DNA of 64,000 nucleotides from Alphaproteobacteria bacterium (GTDB lineage Bacteria > Pseudomonadota > Alphaproteobacteria > Micropepsales > Micropepsaceae), in the NCBI GenBank assembly GCA_947462105.1, contig CANHNJ010000014.1:1-64000 (forward strand), written 5' to 3'. The notes below the pieces were generated by a model. The model was not told where the DNA came from. It saw only the letters and a program-made list of their open reading frames with translations, and did no database searches. Shown here piece after piece: positions 11,620-19,506 of this stretch. Position 1 is the stretch's first letter. Each line of letters opens with the position of its first letter. A program made the position numbers and the translations under genes.

Positions 11620-11932
11620 TTCCAGTCCGCCTGCTGACAGAACCCCGTTTCCGGCGCCGCAAGGCACCGCAAACACCCGATTTCTTGTGTTTGTGAGAGC
11701 CCTCTCGTGGCCCCAAGACTCAAGGCTGTAAACCTAGCAGAACTGCCCGGATCAGGCCAGAAAAACGGCCCACCGGAAGGGGGTGGAAAAGCCCGGTTTT
11801 GCGGCGCTTTTTTTGCCTTTGCGACCCCTGCTGGAAGAACGCCGCAGTCCGTTTGCAATGTCATGCCTACTTGACATCGTTGCCGGTCATGATATGTCGT
11901 TTAAACAAGACATTTAGACATGTAAGGATGAC
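11620..11932. other. dnaN leader and divergent intergenic region
   Basis: This 313-bp gap between divergent genes holds the dnaN leader on the minus strand and the promoter of the membrane protein gene on the plus strand. On the minus strand a CCACC/GGTGG hairpin around 11770-11786, with a short T-run after it, could act on dnaN transcription, but I see no strong dnaN promoter. No coding frame is convincing here. Confidence 0.4.
11871..11923 (+). promoter_or_regulatory. Promoter and palindromic operator of the membrane protein-XRE operon
   Basis: TTGACA at 11871-11876 and TATGTC at 11893-11898, spaced 16 bp, make a plausible sigma-70 promoter. The palindrome ATGTC-N10-GACAT at 11894-11913, centred on GTTTAAAC, overlaps its -10 box. 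A further palindromic ACATGT is at 11918-11923, and GACAT words recur through to the start codon. This is the expected position for an operator bound by the XRE repressor encoded downstream. The binding itself is inferred. Confidence 0.5.
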
Positions 11933-12364
11933 ATGCACTATTCACGCAGGAATTTCTGGCTGCTGTGCGGCCTGGGCATGGCCGCGATCATTGCGGCGCA
12001 TCTACTGCCGCATGCGGTACGCGGCGAGGGGGCGTGGTCTCTTCCCGCCATTGGCTTTGGCGGGCTGATGCTGTTGGGCGTCGGCCTTTTTGGCATCAGC
12101 TATGGCGCGATGGATGACATCCAGCGGCAGAACATGAAAAGCGACTGGTACTGGGGCAGTGTGCTGGGCCTGTGCGCGCTGTGCGGCGTGGTGTTTCCCG
12201 CCGTGCTGTTCGGTTCCGGCCTGGAAAGCATTGCCGGTTTCTTTCATGGGGCGGAAACGCCAAAAGAGTATTTCTTCTGCGGCATCATGGTCATGATGGG
12301 GCCGTTTGGGCTGGGCTATCTGCTGGTCTATCTCTTCCGCCGCCTGCGCGAGATTAAGTCGTGA
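11933..12364 (+). CDS. Four-helix membrane protein paired with an XRE regulator
   Basis: This 143-residue protein has four likely membrane segments: WLLCGLGMAAIIAAHLL near 9-26, IGFGGLMLLGVGLFGI near 40-57, SVLGLCALCGVVFPAVLFG near 77-95 and IMVMMGPFGLGYLLVYLF near 117-135. AAGGA precedes the ATG by five bases. Its stop overlaps the GTG of the XRE gene (GTGA). Small membrane proteins coupled to short Cro/CI-like regulators are common, but I do not recognise a family function. It could sense membrane state or sequester the regulator; that is speculation. Confidence 0.75.
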   Translation: MHYSRRNFWLLCGLGMAAIIAAHLLPHAVRGEGAWSLPAIGFGGLMLLGVGLFGISYGAMDDIQRQNMKSDWYWGSVLGLCALCGVVFPAVLFGSGLESIAGFFHGAETPKEYFFCGIMVMMGPFGLGYLLVYLFRRLREIKS

Positions 12365-12552
12365 AGAACCGCATCAAGGTACTGCGCGCCGAAAAGGACT
12401 GGAGCCAGGCCGAACTGGCGGAAAAACTCAACATCGCGCGCCAGAGCCTCAACGCCATCGAGAACGGCAAGGCCGATCCCGCACTGCCCCTGGGCATGCG
12501 GATCGCCGCCGTGTTCGGCGTCAAGGTGGAGGAGGTTTTCAGCCTGGACTGA
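12361..12552 (+). CDS. XRE/Cro-CI family transcriptional regulator
   Basis: A minimal 63-residue helix-turn-helix protein. WSQAELAEKLNIARQSLNAI (about 14-33) is the DNA-binding unit, and the C-terminus AVFGVKVEEVFSL is the usual end of single-domain regulators of this class. It is translated from a GTG that overlaps the previous stop, so it is co-expressed with the membrane protein. It probably binds the ATGTC/GACAT palindrome at the operon promoter. It converges with the ABC permease gene, whose stop directly abuts its own. Confidence 0.9.
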   Translation: MKNRIKVLRAEKDWSQAELAEKLNIARQSLNAIENGKADPALPLGMRIAAVFGVKVEEVFSLD

Positions 12553-13368
12553 TCACTCGCGCGGCAAATCCTGGCGCTGGAACCGCACCAGTACGGCTGC
12601 GCCCAGAAGCGCGATCCAGCCCAGCAGGAACAGGATGCCCGGCAGCGCGCGTGAAGCCACGGCAAAGACACCCGGCATGATCTGCTCGCCCGTGATCCAG
12701 GCGCGGACATACCAGGCCGACATGCCGGGAAAGGCCGCAAACCAGTGCAGCCTGGCATCGGCAGGCCCCAGGATCATCAACGCCATCTGCTGCGCAAAGG
12801 CAAAGCAGATGGCGGCGATCAGCGGTCCGATCATGGCGCGGGTGGCCGTGGCCAGCAGCGCGGCAACCGCACCCAGCACCAGCAATTCGGCCCAGCTTGT
12901 CAGGAAGGTGCCCAAGGCGTGCAGCGGGAAAGCGCCGCCCGGCAGCGCCACCTGCGCGCCCAATAGGCCCGCATAGAGCGTATGCAGGGCATTGCCCAGT
13001 CCCAGCGCCAGCAGGCTCAGGGCGGTCAGCGCGGCATAGACGATGAACTTGGCGGCCATCAGGTTGGCGCGGCTGTTGCGCGGCGTCAGCAGCCGCCAGG
13101 TTTCCCAGCGATACTCGCCGGAGAAGAGCGACACCGCGCCCGCCGCGAAGAAGATCTGGAAGAAGGCGCTGCCGCCCAGTCCCAGGCCTTGCACCACCTG
13201 CCGCCCCAGATCGAGCCCCACCGGCAGGGCGGAACGCGTGCCGATCCAGGTGTCGAGCATGAGGTTGAACAGCAGCATGCCCAGCGGCACGGCGCAGAAG
13301 CCCCAGAACAGGCCGCCGCGCTGGCGCAGGAACTTGTAGCTTTCGGCGGCGACGGCGTCAGCCAGCAT
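12553..13368 (-). CDS. ABC transporter permease (bacitracin/lantibiotic type)
   Basis: A 271-residue membrane protein with about six segments, beginning MLADAVAAESYKFLRQRG, a cytosolic lead-in typical of ABC-2 permeases of the BcrB/lantibiotic-immunity class. I chose the ATG at 13368, which overlaps the end of the ATPase gene by 11 bases; a longer reading to 13443 runs back through the ATPase gene and lacks hydrophobic content. Together with the ATPase it forms an exporter of unknown substrate. Confidence 0.83.
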   Translation of the reverse strand: MLADAVAAESYKFLRQRGGLFWGFCAVPLGMLLFNLMLDTWIGTRSALPVGLDLGRQVVQGLGLGGSAFFQIFFAAGAVSLFSGEYRWETWRLLTPRNSRANLMAAKFIVYAALTALSLLALGLGNALHTLYAGLLGAQVALPGGAFPLHALGTFLTSWAELLVLGAVAALLATATRAMIGPLIAAICFAFAQQMALMILGPADARLHWFAAFPGMSAWYVRAWITGEQIMPGVFAVASRALPGILFLLGWIALLGAAVLVRFQRQDLPRE

Positions 13369-14242
13369 GGCCCACCTGTTCGAGATAAAACTTTTCCAGT
13401 TCACCGCCGACCCAGCGCGCTTCGACCAGATCGACACCGTCATGGACCAGCTCGTGCAACAAGGCGGGCGCTTCTGTGCGCGTCACCGTCACCAATGCGC
13501 CATCACCATCGGGAACGGCCCGCGCTCCCAGCTTCGCCAGCAGCGCGGCGGGCGCGGTGGCCAGCAGGCGCAGCTTTTCCCGGCCACCCACCAGCAGGTC
13601 GATGCGGCCTTCCGACACCAGCTTGCCGCGCGCGAAGATGGCGACGCGGTCGCAGACCCGCTGCACTTCGTCCAGCAGGTGGCTGGACAGCAGGATGGTG
13701 ACGCCGTCCTTGTCCGCCAGTTCGCGCATCAGGCTGCGCATCTCCTGGATGCCCACCGGGTCCATGCCGCTGGTGGGTTCGTCCAGGATCAGCAGCTCGG
13801 GCGACGAGATCAGCGCCGCAGCGATGCCCATGCGCTGCTTCATGCCCACCGAGAAGTGATGCACCTTGCGGTGGGCGGCATCGGACAGGCCCACCCGCGC
13901 CAGCCAGCGTTCCACCGGCGCATCGCGCACGCCGCTGGCCAGCGCCAGCATGGTCAAAGTCTCGCGCGCGGTGAGGAAGGGATGATAGCGCGGCGTCTCG
14001 ATCATGGCGCCGATGCGCCGCCGCCGCGCGGTGTCGCCGGGCACCCCGCCCAGCAGGCTGACGCTGCCCTCGCTGGGGCGGATCAGGTCGAGACAGATGC
14101 GGAAGAAGGTGCTCTTGCCGGCGCCGTTGGTGCCCAGAATGCCATAGACGCCGCCTTGCGGGATCGAAAGCGACAAGCGGTCCAGCGCGGTAACCGCACC
14201 GAACCGCTTGGTGAGATCATGGGCCTCGATCAGGGCAGTCAT
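13358..14242 (-). CDS. ABC transporter ATP-binding protein (BcrA-like)
   Basis: A 294-residue ATPase with Walker A GTNGAGKST at 37-45, a signature in the divergent form FSVGMKQR near 130-137 and Walker B LLILDEP near 150-156. The Q-loop region reads IGAMIETPRYHPFLTARETL, with glutamate in place of glutamine, as in BcrA and lantibiotic-immunity ATPases. This places it with peptide-antibiotic exporters rather than with the YadG-like system at 1058. It ends inside the permease start. Confidence 0.92.
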   Translation of the reverse strand: MTALIEAHDLTKRFGAVTALDRLSLSIPQGGVYGILGTNGAGKSTFFRICLDLIRPSEGSVSLLGGVPGDTARRRRIGAMIETPRYHPFLTARETLTMLALASGVRDAPVERWLARVGLSDAAHRKVHHFSVGMKQRMGIAAALISSPELLILDEPTSGMDPVGIQEMRSLMRELADKDGVTILLSSHLLDEVQRVCDRVAIFARGKLVSEGRIDLLVGGREKLRLLATAPAALLAKLGARAVPDGDGALVTVTRTEAPALLHELVHDGVDLVEARWVGGELEKFYLEQVGHAG

Positions 14243-14273
14243 GGCAGGTTTCTACCATGACTCGTGCAAACCC

Positions 14274-15713
14274 TTACAGGTCGCCTTTGCGCTGAAGCAT
14301 CTGCGACAGAAAATCGACTTCCTGGCGGAATAGGGCGTCTTCGCCGATCAGCGCCTCGATGCGGCGGCAGGCATGCAGCACCGTGGTGTGGTCGCGGCCG
14401 CCGAAGCGCCGGCCGATTTCCGGCAGCGAGCGGCTGGTGAGCTTGCGCGCCAGGTACATCGCCACCTGGCGCGGACGCGCGACGCGGCGGGCGCGCTGGG
14501 GCGAATGGAAATCCTTGACGTCGAGCTTGTAGAACTCGGCGGTCTTGCGCTGGATGTCCTCGATCGAGGTCTTGACGCCGGGTGAAGAGCGCAGGCCCAC
14601 CGCTTCGTCGGCCACTTCCAGCGTAACCGGCTTCTTGGTGAGGTCGGCATAGGTGGCGATCTTGGTGAAGACGCCGATCAGTTCGCGCGGGGACGCGTCG
14701 TCCATGTCGGCGATGCGCTCCAGCACGGCTTCCGGCAGGACCACGTCGGGCTTGTGCTTGCAGAAATCGGCGGCGCGCCGCTTGAGAATGGCCAGGCGGG
14801 TGTCGCGATCCGGCTTGTCCAGCGCGATGACGAGGCCGCCGGTCAGGCGCGACTTCACATCGGCGCCAAGGCCCTCAAGCCCGGTGGGGGCGCGGTCGGC
14901 GGCGATCACGACGCGGCGGCGCAGGTCGGCGAAGGCGTTGACGGTATAGAGGAACTCCGACGCCGTGGCGGTGCTGCGGCAGATATGCTGCAGGTCGTCG
15001 ATGATCAGGACCTCGGCGGTGCGCAGCTCTTCCTTGAAGGCCAGCGTATCCTTGCGATAGAGCGCGCCCAGGAAGTGGCGCATGAAATCTTCGGCGCGCA
15101 GGAACAGGGTGCGCTTGCCGCGCTTGCGGAATTCCAGCGCCGCAGCGTTGAGCAGATGGGTCTTGCCGTAGCCGAAGCCGCCATGAATGTAGAGCAGGGG
15201 CAGGTCGGCCTGGCCGCCTTCCGCGAAATCCTTGGCTGCGCCATGGCCAAAGGCGTTGGCGCCGCCGGGAATGAAGCTGTCGAAGGTCTGCTGCGGATGC
15301 AGCATGCGGTTCCACAGGCCACGGGCGCTGTCATCGGCGCTTTCGGCGGCGGCGGAACGCTGCGGCAGGTAGGAAACCGTGGCGGGCGCTTCCGGCGCTT
15401 CGCGCACCGGCAGGGCATTGGCGCCGATGGTGATGCTGCTTTGGGGCGCGGCCATCACGATGGCGATGGCGGCTGGGGCGAAACCGTCGGCGCGGAAGGC
15501 GCGCTCGATGCGCGGCACATAATGGTTGGCGACCCAGTTGCGCACGAACGGCTTCACCGCGCCGATCGCCAGCTCGTCATCGTCAAAGCTTTCCAGCGTC
15601 AGGGGCGCAATCCAGGCCTCGAACACCGCGTCGCCCAGCTCGCGGCGCAAACGCTCACGCACGCCCGCCCATGCCGCCCGCCAGTCCGCCCGTGCCGATT
15701 TCGCCTGAGTCAT
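14274..15713 (-). CDS. dnaA: Chromosomal replication initiator DnaA
   Basis: The 479-residue AAA+ protein that opens the origin. The N-terminal domain I is followed by a variable linker (about 90-135). Walker A appears as [12 protein letters not shown] near 177-188, with phenylalanine and tyrosine where many homologs have small or leucine residues. Walker B is VLIIDD near 235-240. The C-terminal DNA-binding signature is [18 protein letters not shown]. The ATG at 15713 is preferred to an in-frame GTG at 15722. The direct repeat CCGGCAC at 15748 and 15765 lies in its short leader. Confidence 0.97.
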   Translation of the reverse strand: MTQAKSARADWRAAWAGVRERLRRELGDAVFEAWIAPLTLESFDDDELAIGAVKPFVRNWVANHYVPRIERAFRADGFAPAAIAIVMAAPQSSITIGANALPVREAPEAPATVSYLPQRSAAAESADDSARGLWNRMLHPQQTFDSFIPGGANAFGHGAAKDFAEGGQADLPLLYIHGGFGYGKTHLLNAAALEFRKRGKRTLFLRAEDFMRHFLGALYRKDTLAFKEELRTAEVLIIDDLQHICRSTATASEFLYTVNAFADLRRRVVIAADRAPTGLEGLGADVKSRLTGGLVIALDKPDRDTRLAILKRRAADFCKHKPDVVLPEAVLERIADMDDASPRELIGVFTKIATYADLTKKPVTLEVADEAVGLRSSPGVKTSIEDIQRKTAEFYKLDVKDFHSPQRARRVARPRQVAMYLARKLTSRSLPEIGRRFGGRDHTTVLHACRRIEALIGEDALFRQEVDFLSQMLQRKGDL

Positions 15714-15785
15714 AAGAAACACCCGTCCAATACCATTTGTTGTTACTCCGGCACGTTTTCGTGTCCGGCACTCGCGTCGTACAAA

Positions 15786-16232
15786 CTAACCTTGCCGCCA
15801 GGGCAGCCCCGCAGCCTTCCAGCCATTGATGTGGCCACGCTGGCGCATCCCATCCGGATCGCCTTCAAAGCCGCCGGCCACGTTGATGGCTTTGGTGAAG
15901 CCCAGCCCTGCCAGCGCCACCGCAGCGGCGCGGCTGCGCGCCCCCGAGCGGCAGAGGAACAGCACGGGCGTATTCTTGTCCGCGCCCGCGCCCGTCACTG
16001 CGGCCTGCGCGTCCGCCGCGAAGGCGGGATTGACCGACATGGTGGGATAGCTCTGCCATTCGATGCAGTGCACCCGGCGGCCAAGGCCCGAAATGTCGGG
16101 CAAGCCGACAAAGTTCCATTCCGCCGTGGTGCGCACATCGACCAGTTGCGCCTTGGGATCGGCGCTCAGCAGTGCCCAGGCTTCCTGGGCGTCGATATCG
16201 CCCGCGTAATCGTGAGAGGAGGGAGGTGCCAT
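15786..16232 (-). CDS. Rhodanese-like domain protein
   Basis: A 148-residue single rhodanese domain. The active-site loop CRSGARS starts at Cys94, and the fold landmarks VDVRTTAEWNFVG and AINVAGGFEGDPDG are clear. Rhodaneses carry a persulfide on this cysteine; the acceptor is unknown. I chose the ATG at 16232, with a GC-rich purine leader, over an upstream in-frame start at 16292. It lies between dnaA and the AT-rich gap and is transcribed toward dnaA. Confidence 0.88.
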   Translation of the reverse strand: MAPPSSHDYAGDIDAQEAWALLSADPKAQLVDVRTTAEWNFVGLPDISGLGRRVHCIEWQSYPTMSVNPAFAADAQAAVTGAGADKNTPVLFLCRSGARSRAAAVALAGLGFTKAINVAGGFEGDPDGMRQRGHINGWKAAGLPWRQG

Positions 16233-16711
16233 GGCCAACCGAAAAGGGAAAATTCGTGGAATGCCGGAAGTAATTCCAACATAAAACGTCAAAATGTAAG
16301 TAAATCAGGCGAATTTATACTTGATTGTTTTGTCACCGGACTGATTAAGACTAGCGAATATTGTTATTTTACTTTCGCTTGTCTTACTCATCGCCTGTAC
16401 CCGCCCCAACGCGTGGTTAAGATAGAATCAAGCGGCTGCGACTCACAAGGGGGACAAACCCCGAACGGCGTCCGATTCGGCAAAATTTTTCACTTTTAAA
16501 AACGTGGCTAACCAACTGTACCGTATACGGAAAATAAAACATTTTGGGACAGCCATTTTGAATCAAGGGCTTGGGCCGAACGGCGTTCATGGTGCGCCGC
16601 CGAAACGAGGCGATTGCTGTTTATCCGTGCGCGGACAAATAAAAACGGCCCGGATTGTGGTCCGGGCCGTATCTATTTTTGAATCCGCCAAAGATTCCAG
16701 CGGCTTCCCGC
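16233..16711. other. Candidate chromosomal replication origin region
   Basis: A 479-bp gap between the rhodanese gene and rpsT, unusually AT-rich from about 16260 to 16560 for this GC-rich chromosome. It holds near-matches to the DnaA box TTATCCACA: TTAACCACG (minus strand, 16412-16420), TTAGCCACG (minus strand, 16503-16511) and TTATCCGTG (16621-16629). An exact IHF-like WATCARNNNNTTR match is at 16561-16573. Six GANTC sites lie between 16425 and 16697, and a CtrA-like TTAA-N7-TCAA is at 16417-16431. dnaA and rpsT flank it. Origin function is inferred; no perfect DnaA box is present. Confidence 0.45.
16641..16670 (-). terminator. Intrinsic terminator of rpsT
   Basis: A perfect 10-bp stem pairs 16645-16654 with 16661-16670 around a 6-base loop. 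On the minus strand it is followed by a run of five T residues. It lies 42 bases past the rpsT stop. A T-rich tail also follows on the plus strand, so it may act in both directions. Confidence 0.85.
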
Positions 16712-16975
16712 TTAAGACAGTTTGGCGACGCGCTTGGAGAGGCGGGAAACCTTGCGGCTGCCGGTGTTCTTGTGCAGCACGCCCTTGGTCACGCCGCGCA
16801 TGATTTCCGGTTCGGCAGCCTTCAGGGCGGCCAGGGCGGCCTTCTTGTCGCCCGACTTGATGGCTTCCTCGACCTTGCGGATAAAGCCGCGCACGCGCGT
16901 CCTGCGCGACGTATTGATGGCGGTGCGCTTGGCGGTCGTACGGACCCGCTTCTCGGACGAGGCGATATTGGGCAT
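16712..16975 (-). CDS. rpsT: 30S ribosomal protein S20
   Basis: An 87-residue basic protein that binds 16S rRNA in the small subunit body. It starts [20 protein letters not shown] and ends [15 protein letters not shown], typical of bS20 with a helix-rich, Lys/Arg-rich body. It has its own promoter upstream and a strong terminator downstream. Its position next to the origin-like gap and dnaA is conserved in many Alphaproteobacteria. Confidence 0.97.
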   Translation of the reverse strand: MPNIASSEKRVRTTAKRTAINTSRRTRVRGFIRKVEEAIKSGDKKAALAALKAAEPEIMRGVTKGVLHKNTGSRKVSRLSKRVAKLS

Positions 16976-17002
16976 CAGGCTTTCCTTGGCAAAAGAGGCG
17001 GG

Positions 17003-17031
17003 CGTATAGCGCGGGGTCTTCCCGGCGTCAA
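17003..17031 (-). promoter_or_regulatory. rpsT promoter
   Basis: Read on the minus strand, TTGACG (17031-17026) and TATACG (17008-17003) are spaced exactly 17 bp, a good sigma-70-type pair. They lie 28 bases ahead of the rpsT start codon and just after the echA stop. Confidence 0.65.
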
Positions 17032-17041
17032 CAAAAGCCCT

Positions 17042-17812
17042 CTATTCGTCCCGGAATTCCGGTTTCCGCTTTGCCGAAAAGGCCGCCATGCCCTCTTTCT
17101 GGTCATGGGTGGCGAACAGGGCATGAAAGGCCCGGCGTTCATAGGCCAGGCCCTCGGCCAGCGGGCTCTCGAAGGCCCGGTTCACGGCATCCTTGACCAT
17201 GGCGGCGGCCGGCAGGGACTGGGCCGCGATCTTCTCGGCCAGTTTCAGCGCCTCGGCCATCAGCTCGGCGGCCGGCACCACCCGCGCCACCAGGCCGGAA
17301 GCCAGCGCCTCGGCGGCATCCATCATCCGCCCGGTCAGGCACAGTTCCATTGCCTTGGCCTTGCCCACGGCGCGGACCAGCCGCTGGCTGCCGCCCAGGC
17401 CGGGCATGATGCCCAGCGTGATCTCGGGCTGGCCGAACCGGGCATTGTCGGCGGCGATGGCGATATCCAGCGCCATCACCAGCTCGCAGCCGCCGCCCAG
17501 CGCGAAGCCCGACACCGCCGCTATGATCGGCTTGCGGATCCGCGTGATGCGGTCGTGCTGGCGGCCGAAGATGTTTTCGGCATCCATCTGCGCAAAGCTC
17601 TTGGGCGCCATCTCCTTGATGTCGGCGCCGGCGGCAAAGGCTTTTTCCGAGCCGGTGACGATGATCGCCCGTACCTTCGGATCGGCATCCCAGGCTTCCA
17701 GCGTGTCGGCCAGCGCATCAAGCAGCGCCGTGTTCAGCGCATTCAGCGCCTCGGGCCGGTTGAGGGTGGCGATGCCGACAGGGCCGCGCACTTCCTTCAG
17801 AACAACACTCAT
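17042..17812 (-). CDS. Enoyl-CoA hydratase
   Basis: A 256-residue crotonase-fold enzyme that hydrates 2-trans-enoyl-CoA in fatty-acid beta-oxidation. The oxyanion-hole parts are [10 protein letters not shown] and [14 protein letters not shown], and the two catalytic glutamates correspond to Glu110 and Glu130 ([16 protein letters not shown]), as in short-chain enoyl-CoA hydratases. I chose the ATG at 17812, seven bases after the mutM stop, and rejected an upstream extension that runs into mutM. Specific chain-length preference cannot be told. Confidence 0.92.
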   Translation of the reverse strand: MSVVLKEVRGPVGIATLNRPEALNALNTALLDALADTLEAWDADPKVRAIIVTGSEKAFAAGADIKEMAPKSFAQMDAENIFGRQHDRITRIRKPIIAAVSGFALGGGCELVMALDIAIAADNARFGQPEITLGIMPGLGGSQRLVRAVGKAKAMELCLTGRMMDAAEALASGLVARVVPAAELMAEALKLAEKIAAQSLPAAAMVKDAVNRAFESPLAEGLAYERRAFHALFATHDQKEGMAAFSAKRKPEFRDE

Positions 17813-17819
17813 CGCGATC

Positions 17820-18686
17820 TCACTTCTGGCATTTGGGACAATAGAATGTGGAGCGCCCCGCCTGCACGATGCGCTTGATGGTGCCGGGACATTTCGAACG
17901 GCAGGGCTCGCCTTCGCGGCCATATACCAGGAAGTGATGCTGGAATTCGCCCAGCGCGCCGTCGGGCAGGGCATGATCGCGCAGAGACGAACCGCCCACC
18001 GCGATGGCGTCCTGCAGCACTTTCTTGATCGCCGCCACCAGCAGCTTGAGCTCGTCGGGCCTCAGGCTGCCTGCCAGCCGCTTGGCCGAGACGTGGCTGC
18101 GGAACAGCGCCTCCGCCACATAGATGTTGCCCAGCCCCGCCACCACGCGCTGGTCGAGCAGCGACGACTTGATCGGTGTCTTCTTGCCCGCCAGCGCCGC
18201 CGCCAGGTGCTTTACGTTGAAACCAGGCGACAGCGGCTCGATGCCGATATCCCGGAAGAGCCTGTCCGCTTCCAGCGTCCTGGTCTCGACCAGGTCCATC
18301 AGTCCGAAGCGGCGATGATCGTTGAACAGGATGCGGGCCGGGGCGTCGGTTTCCAGCACGACATGGTCATGCTTGCCAACGCCGTCGCTGGTTTCATGGA
18401 CATAGGTGCCGATCTTGCGGGCGGTCTTGCCGTCTGCCTGCACCGTCATGCGGCCTGACATGCCCAGATGAATGACCAGCGTCTCGCCGCTGTCGAGGTC
18501 GGCCAGGATGTACTTGGCCCGCCGCCGCAGGGCGATGACCTTGCGGCCCTTGAGCCGGGCGGCGAAACGCTCCGGGAAGGGGCGGCGCAGGTCGCCCCGC
18601 CGCGTCTCGGCATGGGTGATGGTGCGGCCTTCCAGCGCGGGGGCGATCCCCCGCTTCACGGTCTCGACTTCGGGCAGTTCGGGCAT
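17820..18686 (-). CDS. mutM: Formamidopyrimidine-DNA glycosylase
   Basis: A 288-residue base-excision enzyme that removes 8-oxoguanine and formamidopyrimidines. It must start at the ATG at 18686, because the mature N-terminus PELPEVETV carries the catalytic proline and glutamate. The C-terminal zinc finger is present as CRSKC and CPKC around [13 protein letters not shown]; the first pair is spaced by three residues instead of the two in the E. coli enzyme. It is divergent from ubiE, with 46 bp between the starts. Confidence 0.96.
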   Translation of the reverse strand: MPELPEVETVKRGIAPALEGRTITHAETRRGDLRRPFPERFAARLKGRKVIALRRRAKYILADLDSGETLVIHLGMSGRMTVQADGKTARKIGTYVHETSDGVGKHDHVVLETDAPARILFNDHRRFGLMDLVETRTLEADRLFRDIGIEPLSPGFNVKHLAAALAGKKTPIKSSLLDQRVVAGLGNIYVAEALFRSHVSAKRLAGSLRPDELKLLVAAIKKVLQDAIAVGGSSLRDHALPDGALGEFQHHFLVYGREGEPCRSKCPGTIKRIVQAGRSTFYCPKCQK

Positions 18687-18732
18687 GGGTAAAGTGTAGC
18701 CCATCGCGCCCGGCCCACGCTATATTCCTGCC

Positions 18733-19506
18733 ATGTCTGAGAACAACACCGCGAGCTTCGGCTTCCGCGACGTGCCGGAGGCCGAAAAGGAAGGTCTCGT
18801 CCGCGAGGTCTTTTCCTCGGTGGCGGCGCGTTATGACCTGATGAACGACGTGATGAGCGTCGGCGTCCACCGCATCTGGAAGGATGCGATGGTGGAATAT
18901 CTCAATCCGCAGCCGGGCTGGAAAACCGTCGATGTGGCCGGTGGCACCGGCGACATCGCCTTTCGCATCGTCGAGATGGCCCGCGCCCGATCCCTGCAGG
19001 GGCGGGGTGGAGATGATGCCGCCGTGACCGTCTGCGACATCAACGAACAGATGGTGGGCGAGGGCAAGCGCCGTGCCGAAACCAAGGGTGAGGGCGCCAT
19101 CACCTGGACGGTGGGTGACGCCGAGGCGCTGCCCATCCCCGATGCGTCGGTGGACGCCTATACCATCGCCTTCGGCATCCGCAACGTGACGCATATCGAC
19201 AAGGCGCTGTCCGAGGCGCGCCGCGTCCTGAAGCCGGGCGGGCGTTTCCTCTGCCTGGAATTCAGCCAGGTGGATGTGCCGGGCCTCGACACCATCTATG
19301 ACGCCTATTCCTTCAAGCTGCTGCCCAAGATGGGCGCGTGGGTGGCCGGTGACGCCGAGTCCTACCGCTATCTTGCCGAAAGCATCCGCCGTTTCCCGAC
19401 GCGCGAGAAATTCGCCGGCATGATCCGCGATGCGGGCCTTTCCCAGGTGAAGGTGCGGGTGCTGTCCGGCGGCATTGCCGCCATGCATTCGGCCTGGAAA
19501 ATCTGA
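18733..19506 (+). CDS. ubiE: Ubiquinone/menaquinone C-methyltransferase UbiE
   Basis: A 257-residue SAM-dependent methyltransferase that C-methylates the benzoquinol ring in ubiquinone synthesis. Motifs include [18 protein letters not shown] near the start, [15 protein letters not shown] (SAM-binding motif I) and [21 protein letters not shown] short insertion near residue 90 (SLQGRGGDD) is lineage-specific. The stop overlaps the ubiB start (TGATG), so the two quinone genes are coupled. Confidence 0.96.
   Translation: MSENNTASFGFRDVPEAEKEGLVREVFSSVAARYDLMNDVMSVGVHRIWKDAMVEYLNPQPGWKTVDVAGGTGDIAFRIVEMARARSLQGRGGDDAAVTVCDINEQMVGEGKRRAETKGEGAITWTVGDAEALPIPDASVDAYTIAFGIRNVTHIDKALSEARRVLKPGGRFLCLEFSQVDVPGLDTIYDAYSFKLLPKMGAWVAGDAESYRYLAESIRRFPTREKFAGMIRDAGLSQVKVRVLSGGIAAMHSAWKI

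Noticed and set aside
17813-17974. Upstream extension of the enoyl-CoA hydratase gene
   Set aside because: It runs back through the mutM C-terminal coding region in another frame and has no crotonase-like sequence.
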